Assembly: GCA_030616535.1 (NCBI GenBank)
Contig: JAUWXE010000074.1
Coordinates: 1 to 5,759, forward strand
Reading direction: 5' to 3'
Source of the DNA: Candidatus Aerophobota bacterium
GTDB taxonomy: Bacteria; Aerophobota; Aerophobia; Aerophobales; AE-B3A
Length of the DNA: 5,759 nt
In this document: positions 1 through 5,759 of the stretch, piece by piece
How positions within the stretch are numbered: position 1 is the first letter of the stretch
How the letters are laid out: every line of letters starts with the position of its first letter
Notes under the pieces: model-generated
Told to the model about the DNA's origin: nothing
The model's database searches: none
The model's input: only the letters and a program-made list of their open reading frames with translations
Position numbers and translations under genes: made by a program

Positions 1-76
1 CATCTTTTCTGTTTTGAGAAAGTAGTTCCTTAATCTCAGGTATTATTAAAAGCATTCTGGAGATTTCTTTGGCCAT
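1..76 (-). CDS. 5' end of a minus-strand gene, product uncertain (possibly MgtE-like N-terminus)
   Basis: Reading leftwards from an ATG at 76-74, the frame stays open to the window edge for 25 codons. The peptide begins MAKEISRMLLIIPEIKELLS and continues QNRKD. It is amphipathic and helical in character, with Leu/Ile and Glu/Lys alternating. The start is supported by a good sigma70-type promoter match behind it (160-188). A purine-rich AAAGGG lies 13 bases before the ATG, rather far for a ribosome-binding site. The 'PEIKELL' style resembles the N-terminal helical region of MgtE-type magnesium transporters, but 25 residues are too few to assign a family. The gene would be divergent from the deacetylase. 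I am moderately sure it is a real gene and unsure of its product. Confidence 0.45.
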   Translation of the reverse strand, partial: MAKEISRMLLIIPEIKELLSQNRKD

Positions 77-159
77 GCCGTTTCTTTTTCCCTTTTAATA
101 TTTCTTCACTTCAGGATTCTTGAAATTCCGAGGTTTTCATGGATAAAAACTTAAGCCTG

Positions 160-188
160 AGTTTATTTAAATTTTTTTACCTTGTCAA
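160..188 (-). promoter_or_regulatory. Candidate sigma70 promoter for the leftward partial gene
   Basis: On the minus strand there is a perfect -35 TTGACA (188-183), a 17-base spacer and a -10 TAAACT (165-160, four of six consensus bases). The spacer is A/T-rich, with a run of seven A. Transcription would start near 153, giving a leader of about 77 bases before the ATG at 76. Confidence 0.5.
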
Positions 189-324
189 ACTTACGAGTTA
201 TTAGCATCTTTTTCTCCAGCCAGGTGAGTTAAGAGGGTTGATTTTCTTTTTTAAAATATTAAGATTATTATGTTCGCCTTTCTATTTTAGAAAAAGACTA
301 GAGGATTTGCTGATTCCAAAACAA

Positions 325-1239
325 ATGAAGAATAAGCCTGCCTTCGTGTATTCGGAAAAGTACACCGTTAATTTAGGAGAGCATGTATTTCCTGTGCAAA
401 AATATCGTATGGTTTACCAGAGGTTAGCTTCGGAAGGATTAATCACTTCTGTTAACCTCTTTGTGCCGACTTTTCCCGAGAAAAGAGATCTTTTACTGGT
501 CCACACCCCAGAATACCTAAGGGATCTAGAGAGCCTCGCTTTTTCTCCCCGCACCGCCTTCTCCGAAATTCCTCTGACCAAGGAGATCGTGGAGGCTTAC
601 AAACTATCTGCTGGAGGAACCATTCTGGCATCACAGAAAGCATTGGAAAAAGGAATGGCCATACACCTGGGAGGAGGATATCATCACGCTTTTCCTTCGC
701 GGGGAGAAGGTTTCTGTTACATCAATGATGTGGCGGTGAGCATTAGAAGACTTAAGAGAGATAAACATGTCGATAGAGCCTTGATTGTAGATTGTGATCT
801 TCACCAGGGGAACGGTACCGCATTTATCTTCCGGGAGGATGGCTCGGTTTTTACCTTTTCTATTCATCAGGAGAACCTTTATCCAGTGAAGGAGAAAAGT
901 GATCTGGATATAGGCTTGCCCGATTTTACCGGGGATGAGGAGTATTTAGCCAGACTAAGCTCCACTCTCCTGCAAATTTGGCGAGACTTTGAGCCTGATA
1001 TTGTCTATTATCTAGCAGGAGCCGATCCTTATGGGGACGATCAGCTGGGTCAGTAAAAACTAACCAAGGCCGGACTAAAGAAAAGAGATGGCTGGATAAT
1101 TACTAAATGCCTAGAAAAGAAAATTCCCCTGGTGATTCTTCTTGCCGGAGGTTATGCCTGTCGAGTTGAGGACACGGTCGATATTCACTGCCATACCTGC
1201 CGCATTGCCACTACTTTATTCGGCCGGCATCTCCCCTAA
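325..1239 (+). pseudogene. Histone deacetylase family protein (class-IV-like), interrupted by an in-frame TAA
   Basis: The protein belongs to the arginase/HDAC-fold family of zinc-dependent amidohydrolases, which remove acetyl groups from acetylated lysines, polyamines or small molecules. Counting from ATG 325, the visible motifs are GEHVFP near residue 15, GGGYHHAF at 116-123 (paired active-site histidines 120 and 121), DCDLHQGNGTA at 156-166 (zinc ligands Asp158 and His160) and GADPY (zinc ligand Asp234). The HQGN form and the GEGFCYINDVAV stretch fit class-IV-like bacterial members. Codon 244 is TAA (1054-1056). The same frame then continues KLTKAGLKKRDGW, LAGGYA (catalytic-type Tyr277) and EDTVDIH to a TAA at 1237-1239, about 304 codons, a normal family length. 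ATG 325 matches the usual family start but lacks a Shine-Dalgarno site. A TTG at 238, nine bases after AGGTGAG, would add 29 hydrophobic and basic residues. A truncated product ending at 1053 would lack the tyrosine and the C-terminal strands, so it is probably inactive. Confidence 0.85.
1054..1056 (+). other. In-frame nonsense codon inside the deacetylase gene
   Basis: The sequence reads DQLGQ-stop-KLTKAGLKKRD. Family members carry a leucine at the stop position (pattern DxLGxLxLTxxGLxxRD), so one T-to-A change from TTA to TAA explains it. The frame is identical before and after, so an insertion or deletion is not needed. Either the gene is recently dead in this strain, or this is a base-calling or assembly error. 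General recoding of TAA is unlikely, since the protease here also ends in TAA. Confidence 0.85.
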
Positions 1240-2301
1240 AGTCACCCGGATAATCTTCGTTTCTTTCCCCCTTGAGATGGTTAAGGTAGCCTGATCTCCT
1301 ACTTTTTTCTTGGAGATGAGAGCCTTTAAATCCCGGGATGTTTTAACCTCTTGAGTATCGAATTTCCTGATGATATCTTTAGCCTGGAGCCCTGCTTTAT
1401 CGGCGGGACTCTTGGATATAACTGAAGCTACATAAAGACCAGATTTCACGGGAAGGTTAAAGCGGGAAACGATTTGAGGGGTGATGGGAAGATAAGTGAT
1501 ACCCAGCCAGGGTCTTATGACCTTGCCATACTTGATCAGTTCCTCAATGATATCCTTAGCCGCATTGATGGGTATGGCAAATCCTATCCCCTGAGCATAA
1601 GGAATGATGGCCGTGTTGATACCAATTACTTCACCCCTGAAGTTTATTAAGGGTCCCCCACTGTTACCAGGATTGATAGCAGCATCGGTCTGAATCAAAT
1701 CCTCCAGTAGCTTAGTCGGCTCGGGTCTGATTGAGCGATTGGTGGCGCTTATTACGCCAAAGGTAACTGTGTTCTGTAGTCCAAGGGCATTTCCTATGGC
1801 TATAGAGAACTCTCCTACTCTTAGCTGATCGGAATCGCCCAGCTTAGCTACCGGTAGGTTTTCACCCTTGATCTTCACTACCGCTAAATCTATTCTGGGG
1901 TCGGACCCGATTAGTTCACCTTTAAACTCTCGCCCATCAGGCAAGAGTACTTTTATCTCTTTTGCCCGGTGGATTACATGTTCATTGGTGAGGATATATC
2001 CATTTTTTTGATCAAAGATTACCCCGGAGCCTAGCCCTCTCTGAGGAATGGGATTAAAAAAGAAATCGGCTACGATTCTAACAGTACTGATGCTTACCAC
2101 CGCTGGGGCCACCTCACTGGAAGCTCCGATGATAGCATTCTGTAGAGCTGAGACAAGTTCTTTTTGATTTTCAGGTGGATCTTTGGCCTGGAGGGAATCA
2201 TTGATTGAAAGATTGATGAGAACAAAGACAGCCACAATGAAGATCAGAGCTCTCGCGAACAAATAATATCGTCTTTTTAATTTAAGCCTGCCATTATTCA
2301 T
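1216..2301 (-). CDS. HtrA/DegP-family serine protease, single PDZ domain, membrane-anchored
   Basis: This is a complete 361-residue trypsin-like protease of the HtrA/Deg family, which degrades misfolded envelope proteins. Residues 1-11 are basic (MNNGRLKLKRR). Residues 12-33 form one hydrophobic segment that acts as a signal anchor or uncleaved signal, so the catalytic part should lie outside the cytoplasmic membrane. The protease domain spans about 45-255, with GLGSGVIF at 89-96 and an intact triad: His108 in TNEHVI, Asp138 in DPRIDLAVVKI and Ser214 in GNSGGPL. A single PDZ domain follows at about 260-356, beginning RPWLGI, with the AGL-x-x-KDII loop at 303-310. The length fits one-PDZ DegS/HtrA-type members rather than two-PDZ DegP. 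The ATG at 2301 has AAAGGAG nine bases upstream and a TTGACA promoter 50-80 bases away. Its 3' end overlaps the deacetylase frame by 24 bases on the opposite strand. The family call is firm, but the exact subgroup (DegP, DegQ or DegS) is not. Confidence 0.96.
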   Translation of the reverse strand: MNNGRLKLKRRYYLFARALIFIVAVFVLINLSINDSLQAKDPPENQKELVSALQNAIIGASSEVAPAVVSISTVRIVADFFFNPIPQRGLGSGVIFDQKNGYILTNEHVIHRAKEIKVLLPDGREFKGELIGSDPRIDLAVVKIKGENLPVAKLGDSDQLRVGEFSIAIGNALGLQNTVTFGVISATNRSIRPEPTKLLEDLIQTDAAINPGNSGGPLINFRGEVIGINTAIIPYAQGIGFAIPINAAKDIIEELIKYGKVIRPWLGITYLPITPQIVSRFNLPVKSGLYVASVISKSPADKAGLQAKDIIRKFDTQEVKTSRDLKALISKKKVGDQATLTISRGKETKIIRVTLGEMPAE

Positions 2302-2310
2302 GTTATTTCT

Positions 2311-2317
2311 CTCCTTT
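2311..2317 (-). promoter_or_regulatory. Shine-Dalgarno site of the HtrA-family protease
   Basis: On the minus strand AAAGGAG lies nine bases before the ATG at 2301. It is the strongest ribosome-binding site in the window and fixes the protease start. Confidence 0.8.
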
Positions 2318-2351
2318 CCTTATCTCAAATAAGTAATTTCTTTACGATGTC

Positions 2352-2379
2352 ATTTTATATTTTTACCCAGCTTTGTCAA
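2352..2379 (-). promoter_or_regulatory. Sigma70-type promoter of the HtrA-family protease
   Basis: On the minus strand there is a perfect -35 TTGACA (2379-2374), a 16-base spacer and a -10 TAAAAT (2357-2352, five of six consensus bases). Transcription would start near 2345, giving a leader of about 44 bases. I see no CIRCE-like inverted repeat or sigmaE-type element, so the sequence shows housekeeping-type expression rather than a clear stress promoter. Confidence 0.65.
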
Positions 2380-2424
2380 GTAAACGCCGACATTTCACCT
2401 TCCTCTTGACTTCATTCCTTTTTC

Positions 2425-2646
2425 TCAAAATTCCTTCATCATAAGGAAGGCATCTCTTTTATTGCCAATATGTTCCATTAAATCATCAACGCTGCTTGGT
2501 CTTACAGGGTGTCCTTTCTGTCTTTTTGATCTTTTTGAAAGGAACTTTAAGTAAGTTAGCTTGTTTCTCTATGTGCCCATCACCCCAATTTTTCTTACAA
2601 AATAGTCGGGTCCAATAGATTTAACAAATTCCCAATTTTTGCTATT
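2425..2646 (-). pseudogene. Possible decayed short reading frame of unknown identity
   Basis: On the minus strand a frame runs from about 2646 to a TGA at 2427-2425. A single TAG (2571-2569) interrupts it, and no start codon opens its 5' part. The 25 codons before the TAG include SKNWEFVKSIGPDYFVRKIG. The 47 codons after it end VRPSSVDDLMEHIGNKRDAF followed by LMMKEF. The residue mix is more protein-like than most shadow frames, but the middle is Lys-rich, as random A-rich DNA would be. I recognise no family. The start of this stretch overlaps the candidate promoter of the right-hand operon. It may be a gene remnant or chance. Confidence 0.22.
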
Positions 2647-2648
2647 CT
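2621..2648 (+). promoter_or_regulatory. Candidate promoter of the membrane-protein operon
   Basis: The -35 TTAACA (2621-2626, five of six consensus bases), a 16-base spacer and the -10 TATTCT (2643-2648, four of six) would start transcription near 2655, about 60 bases before the ATG at 2714. Two copies of a 9-base direct repeat lie just downstream of the predicted start. The match is moderate. Confidence 0.35.
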
Positions 2649-2661
2649 ATCACCAGAGAAA

Positions 2662-2740
2662 CTCAAAAAGGTTCTGTTTAATCTCAAAAAGAGAAAACTC
2701 TTAGATAGGGCGAATGCAAGATGATTCTAGTCTCAAAAAG
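2662..2740 (+). repeat. Three direct copies of CTCAAAAAG around the operon start
   Basis: Exact copies of CTCAAAAAG occur at 2662-2670, 2683-2691 and 2732-2740. The first two are 21 bases apart start to start (two helical turns) and the third is 49 bases further on, inside the first codons of the 2714 frame. Copies two and three share the extended form TCTCAAAAAG. Their position just after the candidate transcription start would suit a repressor-binding or leader-RNA element. In A-rich DNA a chance origin is also possible. Confidence 0.35.
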
Positions 2741-4714
2741 TGCCTGACGAAATTGCTAATAATTAGTAAAGTTAGCTCTCTGGTAAGGGGCAGGGCTATT
2801 ATTACCAGGATGGCTTTGACGATGGCTACCTTTTTACTATTCTCTGCGGCCAAAGCGGCTTTGCCTCTTCAGATGAAATTAGAGTTGGGCTTCGAGGGTC
2901 GATACCGGATTGGGAGCTGGACGCCTTTGCGGGTTCTATTTGAAAATCAGGGACCTTCCGTTAAGGGAACCCTAATGGTTAAACTTCCCCAGAAACCATA
3001 TTTTGAAAAAGCATCCGCCGAAACCGTCTATTCGCTTCCCATCTCCCTTCCCTCTTCCTCGAGGAAGCTTTATCAGATTAACGTACTTTTAGAATCAAAT
3101 ATCGATTCCTTAGAGGTTCTACTTGTCTCTAATGAAAAAACCCTGATAAAAAAGAAGATTGAGTTGGAGCCCTTCTATCAGAAAAATGGATTTATTCTGG
3201 TGGTTAACCGGAGTCACTCGGGGTTTAGCTTTTTGAATCTACGGGCCACGCAAAAAATAAGGCGAGTGATTTATGCTGATCTCGATGAACTGCCCAATGA
3301 ATGGATAGGTTATGATGCAATTAGGGCGTTAATTCTGGACGATATAACCTCCGTGGAGCTGACCTCTTTCCAACAACGGGCTATCAAAATATGGCTATCC
3401 ACCGGGGGGACACTAATCCTTACCGCCAGAGGTGGCTACGGAAAATTCAAAACTTCCTTTCTCCTGAATTTACTCCCCCTTGAGTTCCTGGAGAAAATTC
3501 ATCTTGAGTCCTCATTTTCCTCCCTGCAAGATAAATACGGAGCTTTTGATAGAGGCATTCAAAGAGTCGAGGTATGGAACAGTCGATGGCAAAAAGGGGA
3601 TATCTTGATAAAAGAAGGGGACGTCCCCCTGGTAATAAGATTAGATAGAGACCAGGGAAGAGTATTCTTCCTGACCTTTGACTTCTTTCAACCTTCCTTT
3701 AAGAACTGGTCGGGGTTGCCTCATCTTTGGGCTGATTTGTTGAAAGAAGAGGATTCCCTTCTGCCTATTTCCTGGGGTATTGGGGATTTCATTGCCGCTA
3801 GTTCCTTTCCCTGGCAAGGCAAGCTTTGGCCGGGACGGGGAGGAATCGTGGTTTTTTTGCTGGTTTATCTTCTTTTCGTGGGCTTTTTCTGCTGGCAGGG
3901 CACAAACAGAAGGCTTTTTCGCCGCACCGAGATTAGTCTAGCTCTGACTATACTAGGCTTTATTGGCATCTCTTATCTATTAGGATTGAAAATACGAGAG
4001 AATAACACCCTCCTGAGACAAGTAAGCATATGCTACCAAAGACAAGGCGGTTTCTTGGCCAGAACCGAAAGCTATAATGTTTTCTTCTCTCCGGCCTCTC
4101 GGCCGGTAGAACTTAAGTTCAATGAAAAAAATTCTTTTGTGAGTGCCCTTTTAGCACCGAGACACCCAAGACTCCTCAGGGATTTAGTAGTTCATCTCGA
4201 GGCCGGAAAGATTCACTGGAGTTCACCTTTCATTCCCCCGTGGTCGTTTCATTTATTTCGCTCGGAGACAATCTTGCCTTTCTCTCTCGAGGCAAAGATC
4301 AACGCCCAGAAGGAAGTGATAGGCGTAAGCTTGAAAAACTTGAACTCCTTCTCTTTGCAGGATCTATTGCTCCTGTACGATGGTCACAGTGCTTTTCTTA
4401 AAGAACTTGCCCCCTCAGGGGAGACTGATTTAACTCTCAATCTAAAAGAGAAAGATTCATCCTTCTCCTCTTCGAAATACCTCCAGGAAGTTATGCTTAG
4501 AAGTCCTGATTCGGAAGCTAAATTGAGAAGAGAAATATTTCAACAAATGTGGGATTTTGAGGGACCCTTAAAGGAGCTAACCACCAGATTTTGCGTGTTA
4601 TTGGCCTGGTTTGAGGGGTCTCCTCAAGTTGTACCAGCGGCCGATGGCCAGGGACGGAATAGCCTTACTGGCCTTCTGATAATGCCCTTAAAGATTCCTC
4701 AATCTGAACTATAG
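2714..4714 (+). CDS. Large membrane-anchored protein with GATase-like domain, partner of ABC-2-type genes
   Basis: The frame encodes 666 residues from ATG 2714. Residues about 33-49 (MALTMATFLLFSAAKA) look like a signal peptide core. The basic stretch before it is unusually long, so an internal ATG at 2810, preceded by CCAGG, may be the true start and give 634 residues. A beta-rich domain follows at about 55-152. Next comes a domain at 158-345 that resembles the class I glutamine amidotransferase-like fold, with YDAIRALILDD at 200-210 and IKIWLSTGGTLILTARGGYG at 224-243. I see no Cys nucleophile there, so it is probably non-enzymatic. Two membrane helices lie at about 376-395 and 406-424, then a second beta-rich domain at 430-660. 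The first and last domains should face outside. This layout occurs in uncharacterised bacterial membrane proteins encoded beside ABC-2 permeases. The function is unknown. The permease gene begins eight bases after its stop. Confidence 0.75.
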   Translation: MQDDSSLKKCLTKLLIISKVSSLVRGRAIITRMALTMATFLLFSAAKAALPLQMKLELGFEGRYRIGSWTPLRVLFENQGPSVKGTLMVKLPQKPYFEKASAETVYSLPISLPSSSRKLYQINVLLESNIDSLEVLLVSNEKTLIKKKIELEPFYQKNGFILVVNRSHSGFSFLNLRATQKIRRVIYADLDELPNEWIGYDAIRALILDDITSVELTSFQQRAIKIWLSTGGTLILTARGGYGKFKTSFLLNLLPLEFLEKIHLESSFSSLQDKYGAFDRGIQRVEVWNSRWQKGDILIKEGDVPLVIRLDRDQGRVFFLTFDFFQPSFKNWSGLPHLWADLLKEEDSLLPISWGIGDFIAASSFPWQGKLWPGRGGIVVFLLVYLLFVGFFCWQGTNRRLFRRTEISLALTILGFIGISYLLGLKIRENNTLLRQVSICYQRQGGFLARTESYNVFFSPASRPVELKFNEKNSFVSALLAPRHPRLLRDLVVHLEAGKIHWSSPFIPPWSFHLFRSETILPFSLEAKINAQKEVIGVSLKNLNSFSLQDLLLLYDGHSAFLKELAPSGETDLTLNLKEKDSSFSSSKYLQEVMLRSPDSEAKLRREIFQQMWDFEGPLKELTTRFCVLLAWFEGSPQVVPAADGQGRNSLTGLLIMPLKIPQSEL

Positions 4715-4722
4715 AACAAAAG

Positions 4723-5397
4723 ATGAAGCGTTTCGGATTGGTTATGGTCAATGACTTAAAAGGTTACCTCCAAGAGCGAGCATTTATTAAAGCCCTTTTT
4801 TTCTATCTGGTAATGCTTTCTCTGGTGGTGCTCTTTGGCTGGCCCGGCGGAGGGTTTCTGAGCTTTCAGCCACCGAAGGTTTTTTGGGTCCTGACTTATG
4901 TTCAAATGATCATTCTGAGCCATCTTGGTGGAAGATTGGCCGCAAAATCTGCCCCAACCAGAGGTACAAGTCTGGAGGATTGGCTGAAATATACTAGTCT
5001 TACCCCGGCAGAGGTAGCTATGGGAAAGATCGGGGGAATTTTTCTCTGGATTCTCCTTATATTTTCTTCCTCCCTGCCCCTTATTATCCTCTCTTATTTC
5101 ATGGGAGGGGTATTCTTTAGGTCAGCCTTGGTCTCATGCTCTCTCTTGTTACTGCCGGTCGCGGCCTTTATCAATTTTGGTCTTCTTCTTCGCTTTACAG
5201 GTACCGACCTTTCCTCCTTCATCTTAAATGTATTCAGCTTCTTGTTTGGGTTGGGTCTATTTTTGACCCGGACAGCAGAGGTAGAGCTCTTTTACTTAAA
5301 TCCTCGATTTTTGGTCTTCATTCTTGCGGTATCCATTTTTGCTTTTTTTCTTTTTCTTAGAAGATTACAAAGACTAAAACAAAAGCCCATTTTATGA
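4723..5397 (+). CDS. ABC-2-type transporter permease subunit
   Basis: This 224-residue, very hydrophobic protein has about six membrane helices, at roughly 24-40, 53-70, 104-128, 132-157, 164-182 and 194-213, a short basic N-terminus and a basic C-terminal tail (RRLQRLKQK). Between helices two and three, GTSLEDWLKYTSLTPAEVAM followed by GKI (81-103) matches the coupling segment of ABC-2 permeases (general form TLE..L.LTPLS..E...GK), which contacts the ATPase. The short length and lack of a large extracytoplasmic domain fit the small ABC-2 class. The expected role is an export or membrane-remodelling channel powered by a separate ATP-binding protein, which is not in this window. Substrate unknown. 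The gene starts eight bases after the preceding stop, without a clear Shine-Dalgarno site, and its TGA overlaps the next ATG, which points to coupled translation. Confidence 0.8.
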   Translation: MKRFGLVMVNDLKGYLQERAFIKALFFYLVMLSLVVLFGWPGGGFLSFQPPKVFWVLTYVQMIILSHLGGRLAAKSAPTRGTSLEDWLKYTSLTPAEVAMGKIGGIFLWILLIFSSSLPLIILSYFMGGVFFRSALVSCSLLLLPVAAFINFGLLLRFTGTDLSSFILNVFSFLFGLGLFLTRTAEVELFYLNPRFLVFILAVSIFAFFLFLRRLQRLKQKPIL

Positions 5398-5759
5398 AGA
5401 TTGAAGAAATACTGACTGCCAAGGTAGGGGAATTTAGCCGAAGATGTCGCTCTGTTTATACTGTAAAAGCTGTCGTTACTTCTCTTTGCTATGGCTTAAC
5501 CATTTATCTTGCCCTTTCCATTCTCGATAAATTTGTTCCCCTTCCCCTAAACTGGGCAGTTCTTTTGCTTACAATTTGTGGACTGGCCACGGCTATACGC
5601 CTGTTGGTGGGAAGGTCTCGTCCTATGACACCTTTCTGGGTAGCTTGTCAGATGGATCAAAAATTGGGGTTGAAGGAAAAAGTAAGCACCGCCTGGGAAT
5701 ACAAAGACCAGAAAACTTCCAACGAATTAGTGCCCCTGCTAGTCAGAGATGCTGTCAGA
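5394..5759 (+). CDS. N-terminal part of a two-helix membrane protein, runs off the window
   Basis: The ATG at 5394-5396 overlaps the permease TGA (5395-5397) as ATGA, and the frame is open for 122 codons to the window edge. A basic, amphipathic N-terminus (1-23) is followed by two membrane helices at about 24-46 and 52-72. The next segment, FWVACQMDQKLGLKEKVSTA (81-100) followed by WE, matches a pattern familiar from uncharacterised membrane proteins near such operons (A..LD..LGL.ER..TA.E), including DUF4175-like proteins. Such proteins usually have a long helical or coiled-coil part beyond this point, here cut off. No Shine-Dalgarno site is visible, so translation probably depends on the upstream gene. 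It is likely a structural or accessory partner of the two preceding proteins. Function unknown. Confidence 0.75.
   Translation, partial: MKIEEILTAKVGEFSRRCRSVYTVKAVVTSLCYGLTIYLALSILDKFVPLPLNWAVLLLTICGLATAIRLLVGRSRPMTPFWVACQMDQKLGLKEKVSTAWEYKDQKTSNELVPLLVRDAVR

Larger units (their letters stand above)
2302..2713. other. 412-base intergenic region between divergent genes
   Basis: No intact gene is visible. On the left it holds the ribosome-binding site and promoter of the minus-strand protease. On the right it holds a candidate promoter and repeat elements for the plus-strand membrane operon. In the middle are a possible decayed minus-strand frame (2425-2646) and a perfect 6-base inverted repeat, TTCCTT/AAGGAA, around a 6-base loop (2431-2448). 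I found no tRNA-like or rRNA-like sequence and no convincing intrinsic terminator, which fits two genes diverging from the gap. Confidence 0.7.

Noticed and set aside
120..147. TTGAAA and GATAAA with a 16-base spacer as a plus-strand promoter for the deacetylase.
   Set aside because: Both boxes match only partly and similar pairs are easy to find in this AT-rich stretch, so I do not list it as a feature.
139..204. A 21-codon plus-strand frame (starting MDKNLSLSLF) with GAGG five bases before its ATG, as a possible leader peptide for the deacetylase.
   Set aside because: It is very short, AT-driven, overlaps the opposing promoter, and shows no attenuator-like hairpins after it.
452..867. Two minus-strand open frames within the deacetylase gene (452-643 and 631-867).
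   Set aside because: They are shadows of the plus-strand gene, whose conserved motifs lie in the same bases, and they have no family features.
2431..2448. TTCCTT/AAGGAA inverted repeat as a terminator or operator.
   Set aside because: The stem is only six A/T-rich pairs with no T-run directly after it, and no gene ends nearby.
5136..5360. A 74-codon plus-strand frame inside the permease gene.
   Set aside because: It is an alternative-frame shadow of the permease membrane helices with no own start signals.
1..5759. CRISPR arrays, insertion sequences, tRNA or rRNA genes, and attachment sites.
   Set aside because: By eye I found no regularly spaced long repeats, no intact transposase motifs, no terminal inverted repeats and no tRNA-like cloverleaf on either strand.

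Overview
This is bacterial DNA: moderately AT-rich, densely coding, with sigma70-type promoter matches, one strong Shine-Dalgarno site and an ATGA stop/start overlap. The genes are an HDAC-fold deacetylase, an HtrA/Deg protease and a membrane operon of ABC-2 type. The lineage cannot be fixed from the sequence. The mix would suit an environmental, perhaps uncultivated, bacterium, but that is inference.

Layout, left to right. (1) Bases 1-76 hold the first 25 codons of a minus-strand gene that leaves the window. A good promoter match sits behind it at 160-188. (2) Bases 325-1239 (+) encode a class-IV-like histone deacetylase/acetylpolyamine-hydrolase family protein. It is broken by one in-frame TAA at 1054-1056. 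The conserved family sequence resumes immediately after the stop, in the same frame, for 60 more codons. All zinc ligands lie before the stop and the catalytic Gly-Gly-Tyr motif lies after it. (3) Bases 1216-2301 (-) encode a complete HtrA/DegP-type serine protease with a signal anchor, an intact His-Asp-Ser triad and one PDZ domain. It has a clear promoter and ribosome-binding site, and its 3' end overlaps the deacetylase frame by 24 bases. (4) Bases 2302-2713 are a 412-base gap. It carries the protease promoter, a candidate promoter for the genes to the right, two of three copies of a 9-base direct repeat, and a possible decayed minus-strand reading frame. (5) Bases 2714-5759 (+) are three tightly packed genes: a large membrane-anchored protein with a GATase-like domain, an ABC-2-type permease, and the start of another two-helix membrane protein that is cut by the window edge.

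The three right-hand genes look like one transcription unit for an envelope transporter-like complex. The ATP-binding subunit expected with the permease is not in the window. The protease acts outside the cytoplasmic membrane, so it shares an envelope setting with this cluster but has its own promoter on the other strand. The most notable points are the nonsense-interrupted deacetylase and the ABC-2-like membrane operon of unassigned function. Nothing here amounts to a demonstrated new system.
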